A DNA stretch of 64,000 nucleotides from Bradyrhizobium sp. SZCCHNS1050 (GTDB lineage: Bacteria; Pseudomonadota; Alphaproteobacteria; Rhizobiales; Xanthobacteraceae): contig NZ_JAUETR010000002.1 of NCBI RefSeq assembly GCF_032484785.1, positions 558,001-622,000 of the forward strand. The letters run 5' to 3'. Each line of letters starts with the position of its first letter. Within the stretch, counting starts at the first letter, position 1. Positions 1-9,798 of this stretch are shown piece after piece. The translations under genes and the position numbers were made by a program. The notes under the pieces are model-generated. The model worked only from the letters and a program-made list of their open reading frames with translations, made no database searches and was not told the origin of the DNA.

Positions 1-1020
1 GTGACGGTGCTCGAGCAGGGATTGGACTCGGTGACCGGCGCGCTGGCCAAGCAGAGCGCCCAGGCGACCGCGAATCCCGCCCCCGGCAGCAAGGCGCCCC
101 CCGCGCCACAGATCGCTGCCGTCGAGTCCCAGGCCCCGGTGGCGGCCCCGTCGGGTTCCCCGCCACCCGGCCCCTTGCCCGCATATGCGAACGCGTCGCC
201 GTTCATGCCGGTTCCCAACGGGGCGGCCGGAACCAGTCCGGCTCAGCCGAGTACCCCGCCGGCTGCCGCGAGCGCCGACAAGACGAAACAGGAGCAGGCC
301 AAGCCGATGTCGGCCGGGCTATCGGGGGCTTCGTCACCGCCCGTCTCTTCCGCCCCTTCGCCGACACCGTCAGCCTCGTCCGCATCGCCGGCTGCGACCG
401 GTTCCAAGCCGACTGGTGGTGCCTCGGACCCGGCCGGCAAGCCGGCCGAGACCGACAAGCTCGCAAGAGCCGAACCCGCAGAGGCCGCCGGCGCCAAGGG
501 CAGTGACAGCACCGACGCCGCGGTCACGGCGGTCCAGAAGACCGAATTCGCCGTCGATCTCGGCGGAGCCAACTCGCTCGGCGGCCTGCGGGCGCTGTGG
601 CGGGATCTCGTGAAGACCCATGCCGACCTCGCCCTGCTCAGGCCGATCATCATCCTGAAGGAAGGCCGGGGCGGTCCAGGTATGCAACTGCGGCTCGGCG
701 CCGGCCCATTGGGCGACGCGGCGACGGCGGCGAAGATCTGCGCGGTCCTCGCCGAGAGCCAGCGCGCTTGCGAGACCACCGTCTATGACGGCCAACGCCT
801 CGCGGTCCGCGAGGAGCCGGAGGCGGCCAAGCCGGCCGCGCCCGCGGCTGCCGCCCAGAAGCCGGTGCAGCGCCGGCGCACGTATCAGCCACAGGCCCAG
901 CAGCAGCGTCACGGCAAGCGCGAGGAGCCGCCGGCCGCGGCCGCGCCGGCACCGCCGCCGGCAGAGGCGCCCAAGCCCGAACAGCCGTCGGCGCTGTCGT
1001 CGTTCTTCCGCCGCTCCTGA
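1..1020 (+). CDS. Pro/Ala-rich protein with C-terminal SPOR-like domain (5' end probably outside the window)
   Basis: The reading frame is open from the first base and closes with TGA at 1018-1020, so the true start may lie upstream although base 1 happens to be a GTG. About 180 residues of low-complexity Pro/Ala/Ser sequence precede a compact segment (about residues 180-270) with a pattern like the SPOR/sporulation-related fold seen at the end of many rhizobial Pro-rich proteins: ...LGGANSLGGLRALW..., then a basic-hydrophobic middle and ...CAVLAESQRACETTVYDGQ.... The tail is again Pro/Ala/Gln-rich. SPOR domains bind septal peptidoglycan, but that role is only inferred here. No catalytic motif is visible. 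Confidence 0.6.
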   Translation: MTVLEQGLDSVTGALAKQSAQATANPAPGSKAPPAPQIAAVESQAPVAAPSGSPPPGPLPAYANASPFMPVPNGAAGTSPAQPSTPPAAASADKTKQEQAKPMSAGLSGASSPPVSSAPSPTPSASSASPAATGSKPTGGASDPAGKPAETDKLARAEPAEAAGAKGSDSTDAAVTAVQKTEFAVDLGGANSLGGLRALWRDLVKTHADLALLRPIIILKEGRGGPGMQLRLGAGPLGDAATAAKICAVLAESQRACETTVYDGQRLAVREEPEAAKPAAPAAAAQKPVQRRRTYQPQAQQQRHGKREEPPAAAAPAPPPAEAPKPEQPSALSSFFRRS

Positions 1021-1030
1021 GGCTCGAATC

Positions 1031-1105
1031 GACGTGCGGCCAAAGCCGGTTGGGACGGATTGTGAAAGCAGTCCGCGAACCGGCTTTGCGGCTTGTCCGC
1101 ACGTC
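1031..1105. repeat. Long two-step inverted repeat between the first two genes
   Basis: GACGTGCGG (1031-1039) pairs with CCGCACGTC (1097-1105), and CAAAGCCGGTT (1041-1051) pairs with AACCGGCTTTG (1078-1088), giving about 20 paired bases in a 75-base cruciform. A short GGAC/GTCC pair lies inside the loop. It directly follows the first gene's stop and could act as a terminator or be a genome-dispersed palindrome. There is no T-run, only CTTTCC. Confidence 0.6.
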
Positions 1106-1128
1106 CTTTCCGCAGCATAGTCCCGCGC

Positions 1129-1509
1129 ATGAAAAAGACCCCGTTCCGCCTCTCGCCCTATCAGGTGCAATGGCTCCTGATCATAGGCTTCGTCACCGTC
1201 GGCTATGCCCTCTATCTGCGCTATCTGGCGATCGAGCTGTCGAGCGTCGCGCTCGCCTGCGACGCCGGCCTGCAGACGCTGGCCTGCAAGAGCCGGGCGG
1301 TTGCGACCACGCTGTTCAAGAATTCGGTGTTCGGCGCCACGGCGCTGGTGATCGCAGTGCTGCACGTGATGCGGCCGTCGATCGTGCTGCTGACCGGCGG
1401 GCTGATCGCCGCCGGCCTCGGCATCGTGCTCTACAACATCGTGCTGTCGGGGCTGGCGATCGGCCTGCTCATCCTCGGCTTTGCGCGGCCCGCGCCCGCC
1501 ACAGCGTGA
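1129..1509 (+). CDS. Small integral membrane protein, function unknown
   Basis: A 126-residue protein starting at ATG 1129 (MKKTPFRLSPY...). Hydropathy by eye suggests four membrane segments, around residues 10-30, 55-75, 78-97 and 98-118. Two Cys lie in the first external loop (...LACDAGLQTLACKS...), which might form a disulfide. No family is recognised. Its 3' end overlaps the convergent ndvC gene by 41 bases (1469-1509), so the two stops lie inside each other's coding sequence. Confidence 0.6.
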   Translation: MKKTPFRLSPYQVQWLLIIGFVTVGYALYLRYLAIELSSVALACDAGLQTLACKSRAVATTLFKNSVFGATALVIAVLHVMRPSIVLLTGGLIAAGLGIVLYNIVLSGLAIGLLILGFARPAPATA

Positions 1510-3184
1510 ACGCCAGCAGCAGATACATCGCGCAGGTCCACATCGCCTGCCAGTTGTCGCGGCCCTCGTTGTAGATCACGTAGACCGAGGAGATCGCGAG
1601 CAGGCCGGCGAAGCTGGCCTCGGCGATCGGCCGGGGACCCTGCGCCGGACGATTGCCGAGCAGCATCGCGAACGGCACCACCGCCATGGTCAGGCTGGCG
1701 AACGGGAAATCGCGGTAGCGCGGGTCGAACACGAAGCCGAGCGCCGTCTCGGCCGCAATCAGCACCGTCACGACGAGGACCAGGCCCAGCAGGTAGGTGA
1801 TCTTCAACTGCTTGCGGCCGTCATTCGGTCCGAGCAGGTCGAGGAAGGTCGGCAACGGCCGCCCGGCCATCGTCGCATTGGCGCTGAGGATCGGCGCCAG
1901 GACGCCGGCCGCGAGCAGCGCCCCCCAATGCAGCCAGCCGCCAACACCGAGGCTCTCATAGAACATCTTGTCCGCGGCCATGCCGAACAGCACGCCCGCT
2001 GTCGTCGCGGAGAACCCGACCCCGATCCAGGCCGAGACGTGCGGCGGCCAGGGCCGGCGCCGCACCGTCAGCCACCCGGCCAGGAACACCACGAACGACA
2101 GGATCATGCCGCCGCCCATCTGCAGCTTCCACAGCGGATAGTTGCTGACGGGCTCGCCCGGCGGATATTTCAGCGCCCGCGTATCGTCGCTGATCAGGCC
2201 CCAATAGCCGCCGACCGTGCCTTCGAGCTTGCGCTTCCACGGCTGGTCATAGGCCTCGATCAGGTTGACGCGGAAGTTCTCGCGCTTGGCGAGGCTGAGG
2301 ATCTCCGACACCACGCGGGCCTGGTTGGCCCGCGACGGCAGCGCGCCCTCGCGCATGCGCCCCTCGCTCGGCCAGCCGGTCTCGCCGATCAGGATCTCCT
2401 TCCCCGGAAAGGCGACGCCGACCTGCTGGCGGATGGCGTCGACATGGGAGGCGGCGAATTTCGCGCGCACCGGGATGTCCTCCCAGTACGGCAGGATATG
2501 AACTGTGACGAAGTCGACGATGTCGTAGAGCTCGCGGTTGCGCAGCCAGAACTCCCAGACGTCCGCATAGGTCACGGGAACCGTGACCTGCGCCTTGACG
2601 CCGCGGATGGTCGCGGCCAGATCGGCTGATGTCATCTCGCCGCGCAGCAGCACCTCGTTGCCGACCACGACGGCCGTGATCACCTTTGGATAGCGCTTGA
2701 TCAGGTCGACCGCGATGCCGATCTGCTGCTGGTTCTTCAGCTTGTTGGAGCCGAGCCAGATGCCCTGGATCACCTTGATGCCGACGCGGGCGGCGATTCC
2801 CGGCACCTGGTCGAGACCGTTCTCGATCGAATAGGTGCGCACGCATTCGGAGATCTTGGCGAGCTGCACCAGGTCCTGCTCGATCTGCTCGGCGTCGATA
2901 TGGGTGGTCGGATCCAGCGGGCTCTGCTGGCCGCGGAACGGCGCATAGGACACGCACTGCAGCTTCGAAGCTGGCTCGATCGGCGCGCGCGCGAGCATGA
3001 TCGGCTGGGCCAGCCACCACCACGCGGCGGCGATGACACCCAAGGATATGAGCAGAAGCGCCAGCGGCGTAGGAAGGGATTTCAGTTCCGTGTCTCCAGG
3101 CAGGGTGGTGTCGATTACCCGGTCGGCGGCGATCTGCCAAGTAGGCGATCGGGCCCTCCGGCGCTCCCGGCGTACCCGCTCCAC
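1469..3184 (-). CDS. ndvC: GH17-type beta-glucan synthesis protein NdvC
   Basis: A 571-residue membrane protein. Residues about 36-58 form a membrane anchor, about 75-330 a periplasmic GH17-like domain, and about 350-571 a bundle of membrane helices. The two GH17 catalytic carboxylates are visible: E177 in VVVGNEVLL and E268 in ILIGETGWPS. From established knowledge, the B. japonicum NdvC (about 62 kDa) resembles glucanases and is needed for the beta-(1,6) linkages of cyclic beta-(1,3),(1,6)-glucan used in osmotic adaptation and nodule invasion. The predicted size and the ndvB neighbour fit that. The start used is GTG 3184; the exact start is uncertain because the first 30 residues are Arg-rich and unlike a signal sequence. 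It is divergent from the genes at 3434 and 4356. Confidence 0.85.
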   Translation of the reverse strand: MERVRRERRRARSPTWQIAADRVIDTTLPGDTELKSLPTPLALLLISLGVIAAAWWWLAQPIMLARAPIEPASKLQCVSYAPFRGQQSPLDPTTHIDAEQIEQDLVQLAKISECVRTYSIENGLDQVPGIAARVGIKVIQGIWLGSNKLKNQQQIGIAVDLIKRYPKVITAVVVGNEVLLRGEMTSADLAATIRGVKAQVTVPVTYADVWEFWLRNRELYDIVDFVTVHILPYWEDIPVRAKFAASHVDAIRQQVGVAFPGKEILIGETGWPSEGRMREGALPSRANQARVVSEILSLAKRENFRVNLIEAYDQPWKRKLEGTVGGYWGLISDDTRALKYPPGEPVSNYPLWKLQMGGGMILSFVVFLAGWLTVRRRPWPPHVSAWIGVGFSATTAGVLFGMAADKMFYESLGVGGWLHWGALLAAGVLAPILSANATMAGRPLPTFLDLLGPNDGRKQLKITYLLGLVLVVTVLIAAETALGFVFDPRYRDFPFASLTMAVVPFAMLLGNRPAQGPRPIAEASFAGLLAISSVYVIYNEGRDNWQAMWTCAMYLLLAFTLWRARAAQSRG

Positions 3185-3433
3185 ATCGCCCTTTTACGAT
3201 GACGCGAGAAAGTTGGTACGTTGCTGGACAAAATCCGAGATTCCGGTCATTGGGAATCCCGGTTGGCCCCGGCCGTCGCAACGTCGCAACCCAGATTGGG
3301 CCCCTGCGCAAGCGCCCGTTAGGAACGCTCTGCGACAGTCGGAATCAATCTCCCGCCGCAATCGGGGCTGATTTGATCGGCATCAACACTGCGTCCGTCA
3401 GGGGACGGCACGAAGGCAACAATCGGGGAATTT

Positions 3434-4015
3434 ATGGGTCGACGCGTGCTCCACTCCAAGTTTTCGGTTTCGCGCCTGTCGGCGGCTCTGGGCCTCGTGC
3501 TCCTCATCGGCGCGCCCGGCGCGCTCGCCCAGAGCGGCAGCGACCATCCCCAGGACCAAAAGCCGCAGGCGGCCAATCCGGCCGACGTGTCGAAGGAGAA
3601 CCAGCGCAAGGCCGACGAATTCACCGAAGCGTCCCAGGCGCTCAGTGGCGGCCCGGCCGGCAATCCCGAATGCGTCTGGCTCGGCCGCCGCGTCGTCCAG
3701 TTGATGTACAACGACGACCTCGATACCGCCTTCCGCCACCTTGATCTCTATGACCGGTTCGGCTGCCCCGGCGGCCACGTTCAGGCCGCCTTCCGCTGCC
3801 TGACGCGTTTCATCCCGCAGATCGATCCGAAGGTGCCGAACTCGCTGAACAACCACGTCCACGGCTGCTGGATCAATCCGGACGCCAAGCCGCAGGTGGC
3901 TGCGGCGCCTGCGCCAGGCCCGGCCTCGACCCCGGCCGCGCAGGCTTCGCCAGCACCGACGCAGCAGCCCGCTCCCCAGGCATCGCCCTCGCCCGCGCAG
4001 CCTCCGGCGAAGTGA
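3434..4015 (+). CDS. Secreted Cys-containing protein of the ndv locus (candidate ndvD-like)
   Basis: A 193-residue protein with ATG 3434 behind a GGGGA ribosome site. A signal peptide (hydrophobic core LSAALGLVLLIGAPGALA, cut near AQ|SG) leads to a periplasmic region. The middle (about residues 70-150) has four Cys (PECVW, FGCPG, FRCL, HGCW), suggesting two disulfides, and the last 40 residues are Pro/Ala/Gln-rich. It lies between ndvC and ndvB, where B. japonicum work placed an additional gene (ndvD) needed for cyclic glucan production. I recall similar proteins annotated as beta-1,3/beta-1,6-glucan biosynthesis proteins. Equivalence to ndvD is inference from position only. Confidence 0.6.
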   Translation: MGRRVLHSKFSVSRLSAALGLVLLIGAPGALAQSGSDHPQDQKPQAANPADVSKENQRKADEFTEASQALSGGPAGNPECVWLGRRVVQLMYNDDLDTAFRHLDLYDRFGCPGGHVQAAFRCLTRFIPQIDPKVPNSLNNHVHGCWINPDAKPQVAAAPAPGPASTPAAQASPAPTQQPAPQASPSPAQPPAK

Positions 4016-4355
4016 CCGGCGCCTGAAGGCAGGCGGGACGCACGATCCCGACGACCAGGCGCCATGCGCGGCTGCGGCATGACAGCGCTCCGATCACGTG
4101 GCAGGATACGGCCGAGATACGATCGAGGTCCTCGACGCGCGCCTGAGCCTCGCCCCGGTTCAGGCACCGTTCAGCAGGATTGGGCTCTGTTGGGATGACA
4201 TATGATGTCGCGGCCTTCGGCTGTGACGGCGTGAGAATGATCGCCTTCGCCGCTCGTCGTCGGACGTCGCCCGCGAACGTGATCCCGGTAGCATCGGATA
4301 CCCGAGATGGAACGGCGATCGACCGCTCCGCTTCACCGCTGACTTGATCCTAGGA
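4016..4355. other. Leader region upstream of ndvB, no gene seen
   Basis: 340 bases with no convincing reading frame. It must contain the ndvB promoter if ndvB is not co-transcribed with the gene ending at 4015. No clear palindrome or known operator was recognised. Confidence 0.5.
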
Positions 4356-7073
4356 ATGGTTGCCCCTCCAATGCGTGCCGTTGTCGCCGTCCTGCTCCTC
4401 GTCACCGCTGTGCACGCCGCCCTCTGGGGACTGCTGCAGGACAAACAGGAGGCCCCCAGTTTTACCGGCCTGCTGCAGAGCGTCTCCTACGATCCGCATG
4501 AAGGAACCGGGGCTCCCGGCGCCAACACCGTGGCCTCGCCGGAACGCATCCGCGCCGACATGAAGAAGCTCGCCACGATGACGCGGGCCATCCGGCTCTA
4601 CTCGTCTACCGGCGGCCTCGAGATAGTGCCGCCGCTGGCGGCGGAGGCGGGGCTGAAGGTGATGCTCGGCGCTTGGATCGACAAGGATCCGGACCGCAAC
4701 GAGCGCGAGATCCAGTCGGCCATCACCCTGGCCCGCCGCAACAGCAACGTCATCGGCATCGTGGTCGGCAACGAGACCATCCTCACGGCGACCCAGAAGG
4801 TCGATGAGCTGATCGAGAAGATCAAGCGCGTGAAGAAGTCGGTCAACGTGCCCGTCACCACAGGCGACGTCTGGAACACCTGGCGCGACAACCCCGAGCT
4901 CGCGGCCAATGTCGACTTCATCGCCGCGCACGTCCTGCCCTATTGGGAATTCTTCACCGACGACCAGGCCGTCGATCAGGCGGTGGATCGCTATCAGCTC
5001 CTGAAGAAGCAGTTCCCCGGCAAGCGCATCATGATCGCCGAGTTCGGCTGGCCGAGCCAGGGCTACAGCCGCAGCGGCGACAACCGCGGGCCCGCCGTGC
5101 CGGGCCCACTCCGGCAGGCGAAGGTGCTGCGCAATTTTCTGGCCCAGGCCGCCTCGATCGGCATGGAATACAACATCGTCGAGGCGATCGATCAGCCCTG
5201 GAAATATTTCGAAGGCGGCGTCGGCCCGTACTGGGGCGTCCTCAATGCCGCGCGCGAGGCGAAATTCGCCTGGACCGGCCCGATCGTGAATCCCGACTAT
5301 TGGCAGCTCGCGGCCATCGCGCTGCTGGTCGGCGTGCTCTTGTCGCTGCCGATCGTGCGGCTGCGCCAGCCGACCGTGCTGCAGGCCATGATGCTCGCCA
5401 TCACGGCACATGGCGTCGGTGCCTGGGTCTCCAACGTCTTCGCCTATTGGAACGTGCACTATTTCGTCTGGGGCTCGACCTTCGCGCTGACGCTGGGCCT
5501 GATCCTCCTGGTTCCCCTGATCCTCATCGCGATGGCCCGCATCGAGGAGATCGCCGCGATCGCCTTCGGCCGCGAGCCGCGGCGCCTCTTGACCCGCGAC
5601 AAGGCCGCGCGTGACCGCGCCGCCGCGCCGGACTACTGCCCCAAGGTGTCGATCCACGTGCCGGCCTATTTCGAGCCGGTCGACATGATGAAGCAGACGC
5701 TCGATGCGCTGGCCCGCCTCGACTACCCGAACTACGAGGTCGTCTGCATCATCAATAACACGCCCGACCCGGCGTTCTGGCAGCCGATCCAGGATCACTG
5801 CCGCATGCTCGGCGAGCGCTTCAAGTTCATCAACGCCGAGAAGGTCAAGGGCTTCAAGGCCGGCGCGCTGCGCATCGCGATGGAGCGCACCGCTGTCGAT
5901 GCCGAGATCATCGGCATCATCGACGCCGACTATGTCGTGACGCCGGACTGGCTCTCCGACCTCGTGCCGGCCTTCGCCGACCCCGCCGTCGGCCTGGTGC
6001 AGGCGCCGCAGGAGCATCGCGACGAGCACCTGTCGCTGATGCACTACATCATGAACGGCGAGTACGCCGGCTTCTTCGACATCGGCATGGTTCAGCGCAA
6101 CGAGGAGAACGCGATCATCGTGCACGGCACGATGTGCCTGATCCGGCGCGCGGCGATGGACATGGCCGGCGGCTGGTCGAGCGACACGATCTGCGAGGAC
6201 ACCGATCTCGGCCTCGCGATCCAGGAGCTCGGCTGGCAGACCCACTACACCAACACCCGCTACGGCCAGGGCCTCCTGCCCGACACCTACGAGGCGTTCA
6301 AGAAGCAGCGCCATCGCTGGGCCTATGGCGGCTTCCAGATCGTCAAGAAGCACTGGCGCCGCTTCCTGCCCGGCCACAGCCGGCTGACCTCGGACCAGAA
6401 GCGCGAGTTCTCGCTCGGCTGGCTCAACTGGCTCGGCGCCGAGAGCCTCGGCGTCGTGGTGGCGATCCTCAACCTGATCTGGACGCCGATCGTTGCCTTC
6501 GCCGGCATCGCCATTCCCGACAAGATCCTGACCATCCCGATCCTCGCCGCCTTCGTGGTCTCGCTCGCCCACTTCCTGATTCTCTACCGGCTGCGGGTGG
6601 CGGTGAAGCCGTGGCAGATGCTGGGCGCGATGGTCGCGGCGATGAGCGTGCAGTGGACGGTCAGCCGCGCCGTGGCGCAGGGCCTGATCACCGAGCACCT
6701 GGCGTTCGCCCGCACGTCCAAGGGCGGCCTGTCGCGGATGTCGATCGAGTTCCAGGCGTTCTGGGAGGCCGTGATCGGCGCCCTGCTCCTGATCGGCGCC
6801 ACGATTCTGATCGTGACCAACACGCTTGCCATCACCGAGCTCTACATCTTCGCCGCCGTCCTGATCCTGGAGAGCCTGCCGTTCCTCTCAGCGGTCGCCA
6901 TCGCGCTGCTGGAGATGTCCCGCATCAACTCCTTCGAGTTCTGGCGCCACGCCACCGTCCGCACCGCCGAGCTGATCGGCCTGCGCCCGGTATGGGTGCC
7001 CGAGCTGGCCGGGCCCGGAATGCAACCGGCGCCGCTGAGCGCGGCGGCAACGAAGGCGGCGGACAAGGTGTAA
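4356..7073 (+). CDS. ndvB: Cyclic beta-(1,3)-glucan glycosyltransferase NdvB (GH17-GT2 fusion)
   Basis: About 905 residues from ATG 4356 (alternatives: TTG 4344, ATG 4371; no ideal ribosome site). After an N-terminal membrane anchor comes a GH17 domain (about 35-300) with acid/base E140 in VVGNET and nucleophile E229 in IAEFGWPS. Two membrane segments (about 315-400) follow, then a GT2 processive domain (about 430-665) with D523-A-D525, D615 in CEDTD and the Q651RHRW motif, then several C-terminal membrane helices. From established knowledge, the 102-kDa B. japonicum NdvB polymerises UDP-glucose into cyclic beta-(1,3),(1,6)-glucan; the fused GH17 domain probably handles transfer or ring closure. 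Length and order match. It acts in the inner membrane with its product exported to the periplasm. Confidence 0.9.
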   Translation: MVAPPMRAVVAVLLLVTAVHAALWGLLQDKQEAPSFTGLLQSVSYDPHEGTGAPGANTVASPERIRADMKKLATMTRAIRLYSSTGGLEIVPPLAAEAGLKVMLGAWIDKDPDRNEREIQSAITLARRNSNVIGIVVGNETILTATQKVDELIEKIKRVKKSVNVPVTTGDVWNTWRDNPELAANVDFIAAHVLPYWEFFTDDQAVDQAVDRYQLLKKQFPGKRIMIAEFGWPSQGYSRSGDNRGPAVPGPLRQAKVLRNFLAQAASIGMEYNIVEAIDQPWKYFEGGVGPYWGVLNAAREAKFAWTGPIVNPDYWQLAAIALLVGVLLSLPIVRLRQPTVLQAMMLAITAHGVGAWVSNVFAYWNVHYFVWGSTFALTLGLILLVPLILIAMARIEEIAAIAFGREPRRLLTRDKAARDRAAAPDYCPKVSIHVPAYFEPVDMMKQTLDALARLDYPNYEVVCIINNTPDPAFWQPIQDHCRMLGERFKFINAEKVKGFKAGALRIAMERTAVDAEIIGIIDADYVVTPDWLSDLVPAFADPAVGLVQAPQEHRDEHLSLMHYIMNGEYAGFFDIGMVQRNEENAIIVHGTMCLIRRAAMDMAGGWSSDTICEDTDLGLAIQELGWQTHYTNTRYGQGLLPDTYEAFKKQRHRWAYGGFQIVKKHWRRFLPGHSRLTSDQKREFSLGWLNWLGAESLGVVVAILNLIWTPIVAFAGIAIPDKILTIPILAAFVVSLAHFLILYRLRVAVKPWQMLGAMVAAMSVQWTVSRAVAQGLITEHLAFARTSKGGLSRMSIEFQAFWEAVIGALLLIGATILIVTNTLAITELYIFAAVLILESLPFLSAVAIALLEMSRINSFEFWRHATVRTAELIGLRPVWVPELAGPGMQPAPLSAAATKAADKV

Positions 7074-7090
7074 CGCGAAGCGAAGCGTAG

Positions 7091-7144
7091 CCCGGATGAG
7101 CGGACGCATGGGCCCGACGGGCGCAGGCGGCAGCGACATCCGGG
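7091..7144. repeat. Palindromic repeat after ndvB; rest of 7074-7486 is empty
   Basis: CCCGGATG (7091-7098) and CATCCGGG (7137-7144) are exact inverted copies separated by a GC-rich spacer with its own GGGCCCG / CGGGC pairing. The GCGTAGCCCGGATG form is one I associate with repeats scattered through Bradyrhizobium and Rhodopseudomonas genomes. The remaining bases to 7486 show no gene. Confidence 0.55.
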
Positions 7145-7486
7145 GTCATTGCGACGGCCCGTGAGCCCCCGCAGGTCGCCTCCGCCGCCGCTCTCTCGAG
7201 CGCCGACGGCGGCTCATGATGGCGGCTCATGGCGGGCTACGGCACCGTCATCGCCGCGCCCCCGAAACGATCGTCGATCTCCCGTGGTTTCCCCCGCCCG
7301 CCCTATTGACCGGAACGGACCCACCCCCTACACAGCGCCCACGACAGCATGCGGCCCAAGGTCGGGGTTTTTTGCCGCCCCGATCTCATGCCGCAGTGAA
7401 CCACGGCCACGCCTAAAGCGTTCCGATGGGGACCTGCCGACGATCCGGACAGTGACGGCCCTGCCGTCGCACCGCTTCTTGGAAGC

Positions 7487-7562
7487 GAGCGCGTAGCTCA
7501 GCCGGTAGAGCACGTGACTTTTAATCATGGGGTCCCGGGTTCGAGTCCCGGCGCGCTCACCA
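7487..7562 (+). tRNA. tRNA-Lys (anticodon UUU)
   Basis: Acceptor GAGCGCG (7487-7493) pairs with CGCGCTC (7552-7558), followed by discriminator A and an encoded CCA. The anticodon loop CTTTTAA gives UUU, and the T arm has the standard GGTTCGAGTCC pattern. It marks the left edge of the accessory stretch that follows, but I found no second copy of its 3' end that would prove integration at this site. Confidence 0.95.
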
Positions 7563-7997
7563 AGATCCCGAACGATCGAATAGTCAGCCTGGCAGACGCC
7601 TCCCTTGGCCACGTCGGAACATCGGTAAGACGATGCGTGGCCTCGATCGCCCGTAAGCGGCGGGCTGGATGGGTCTCGATCGGAACCTCGATTTCATACT
7701 CGATGAGTCGAACGCGCTCGATCCTCACGCGGCTTTACATCCTCAGTCATTTCCTTGGCTACGATGCTCGTGCGAAGCTGGCGGGACGTCTCCATGATCT
7801 CTTCCACCAAGGCGATGTCACGAAGAAGCTGCCCGATCACCGCGCGTCAGCTCGATCATGTCGGCACCTCCACGTCTGCCGGAATTGCAGTCTGCGCAAG
7901 CAGGGTGCTAAGGTCGACAACCAAAGGTATCGCAAGTCATTTTTATCGAATTCCGGTAAGGCCTTTTTGGCAAGGCGTTCGCGCCAGTGGAGCCAGC
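7563..7997. other. Region between tRNA-Lys and the interrupted methyltransferase; no intact gene
   Basis: No convincing gene. On the minus strand a ribosome-site-like GGAGGTG precedes an ATG (near 7858) whose frame stops after 13 codons. A neighbouring frame continues for about 48 plausible residues (...LVEEIMETSRQL...) to a stop near 7700, so this may be a decayed small gene carrying a frameshift. This is a weak call. Confidence 0.3.
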
Positions 7998-8608
7998 ATG
8001 TCTGCAAGCTATGGCGCCGTGATCAACCGGCTGCTCAACGGCGTCGGCTTCCAACTCATTCGCCAATCGACGCTCCATCAGCTGGTCTCGTCGGCCCGCA
8101 ATGGATATGCAAGCGAGCAGGACGACGAAGGTGAGGATCAAGTCCGAACGGATTCGCAAGCCAGCGAACCGACGGAGACGGTATCGGCCAGCTATCTCCA
8201 GAACCTGCAGCGCGAGAGTTTGGCGCTTCGTGAGATGTCGACCGAGCTCATTAAGCTCAAGCTGCAGCTGGCCGGAGCGAACGACGGTACCAACACGAGC
8301 GAGCCCTCGACTCCGGACGTTGCCGGCCCCCGGCTCTACACGCCCGTATACGACTACGCGGGATTGCGAACCGATCCCGCGATCGTGCACAACCATGACT
8401 TCATGCGGGATCCCCGCTTTGTCGCCGCCTACGAACGTGGCGCCGCCGCCGAGGGCTATGAGCCTCGCTATTTCTGGCGGACGCATGTTGCGCTCTGGTG
8501 CGCCAGCATCGGCGTCAGCCTTGGCGGCGATTTCGTCGAATGCGGCTGCCCTTGCCCCTGGAGCTTAATCCAGTTTGAAGTTCGTTCTGGCCCAACGAGG
8601 ACCAGAGC

Positions 8609-8875
8609 ATGAAGCGCAGCCGCTTTACGGAAGAGCAGATCATCGGGATTTTGAAGGAGCACGAGGCCGGCGTTCCGGTCGCCGATCTCTGCCGCAAGCA
8701 TGGCGTGAGCGACGCCAGCATTTACAAGTGGAAGGCCAAGTTCGGCGGAATGGACGTCTCGGAGGCCAAGCGGCTGAAGACGCTGGAGGACGAGAACACG
8801 CGGCTCAAGCGGCTGCTGGCGGAGGCCATGCTGGACAATGCAGCGCTGAAGGATCTGCTGGGAAAGAAGTGGTGA
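8609..8875 (+). CDS. IS3-family transposase OrfA
   Basis: An 88-residue protein. An N-terminal helix-turn-helix (about residues 5-45, ...[16 protein letters not shown]...[15 protein letters not shown]) is followed by a leucine-zipper-like coiled coil ([20 protein letters not shown]) that mediates multimerisation. It ends ...LLGKKW and overlaps OrfB by four bases (GTGA). In this family OrfA alone regulates transposition, and an OrfAB fusion made by frameshifting is the transposase. Confidence 0.93.
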   Translation: MKRSRFTEEQIIGILKEHEAGVPVADLCRKHGVSDASIYKWKAKFGGMDVSEAKRLKTLEDENTRLKRLLAEAMLDNAALKDLLGKKW

Positions 8876-9798
8876 CGCCCGCTGCGAAGCGGAAAGCTGT
8901 CGCACATCTCGTGGGTGTTCACGGGTTGAGCGAACGGCGGGCGTGTAAAGCCATCGGATGTTGCCGCATGACGGTCAGATATCAGACGAGCCGGGCCGAT
9001 GATGCCGGGCTGCGGCAGCGCATGAGGGCGATCGCCCATGAGCGCCGCCGCTTCGGCTATCGTCGCTTGCACGTCCTGCTCAAGCGGGAGGGCTACCTGG
9101 TCAATCACAAGAAGCTGTTCCGGCTGTATCGTGAGGAACGGCTCGCGGTGCGCCGCAGAGGTGGCCGCAAGCGGGCCCTCGGCACACGAGCACCGATGAC
9201 GGTGCCGCTGCTCTCGAATGATCGCTGGTCGCTCGACTTCGTGTCGGATCAGATGACCGACGGCCGGCGCTTCCGCGTCCTGACCGTGGTCGACGACTGC
9301 ACCCGCGAGTGCCTGGCGCTGGTGGCCGACACCTCGCTCTCGGGCGCCCGGGTCGCTCGGGAGCTGGACCGGCTGGTCGCCGAGCGCGGCAAGCCCAAGA
9401 TGGTGGTGAGCGACAACGGCAGCGAACTCACCAGCAATGCCATCCTGACATGGGCCGATCAGAGCCGCATCGCCTGGCACTACATCGCGCCGGGCAAACC
9501 CATGCAGAACGCCTTCATCGAGAGCTTCAACGGCCGCCTGCGGGATGAACTGCTGAACGAGACGCTGTTCACCTCGCTCGCCCAGGCCCGCGTTGCGCTC
9601 CGATGCTGGCAGGCCGACTATAACGACGCTCGGCCGCACTCCCAGCTCGGATGGAAGACGCCATCCGAGTTCGCCGCCACCTGCAATCCGCGTCGGGATC
9701 TGGCGTTGCGCTATGCCGAGAGCTCCGCGCCAGCTCCCGCCGCTACCACCGCCCGGATGGGCACATCCAACCGCCCGAACGAACTCAGACCTGGATAA
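8872..9798 (+). CDS. IS3-family transposase OrfB (DDE integrase)
   Basis: About 308 residues from the GTG overlapping the orfA stop. The DDE triad is visible: D in [10 protein letters not shown] in [10 protein letters not shown], and E in [14 protein letters not shown], within an rve integrase core. An HTH_21-like region ([16 protein letters not shown]) precedes it. Both frames are intact, so the element may still be mobile. OrfB is probably made as a fusion by a -1 shift near GGGAAAGAAG just before the orfA stop. Confidence 0.92.
   Translation: MTPAAKRKAVAHLVGVHGLSERRACKAIGCCRMTVRYQTSRADDAGLRQRMRAIAHERRRFGYRRLHVLLKREGYLVNHKKLFRLYREERLAVRRRGGRKRALGTRAPMTVPLLSNDRWSLDFVSDQMTDGRRFRVLTVVDDCTRECLALVADTSLSGARVARELDRLVAERGKPKMVVSDNGSELTSNAILTWADQSRIAWHYIAPGKPMQNAFIESFNGRLRDELLNETLFTSLAQARVALRCWQADYNDARPHSQLGWKTPSEFAATCNPRRDLALRYAESSAPAPAATTARMGTSNRPNELRPG

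Noticed and set aside
4350..6698. 782-codon open frame on the minus strand inside ndvB
   Set aside because: It is the antisense of a clearly conserved GH17-GT2 gene; its composition is His/Asp/Arg-rich, as expected for an antisense shadow in GC-rich DNA.
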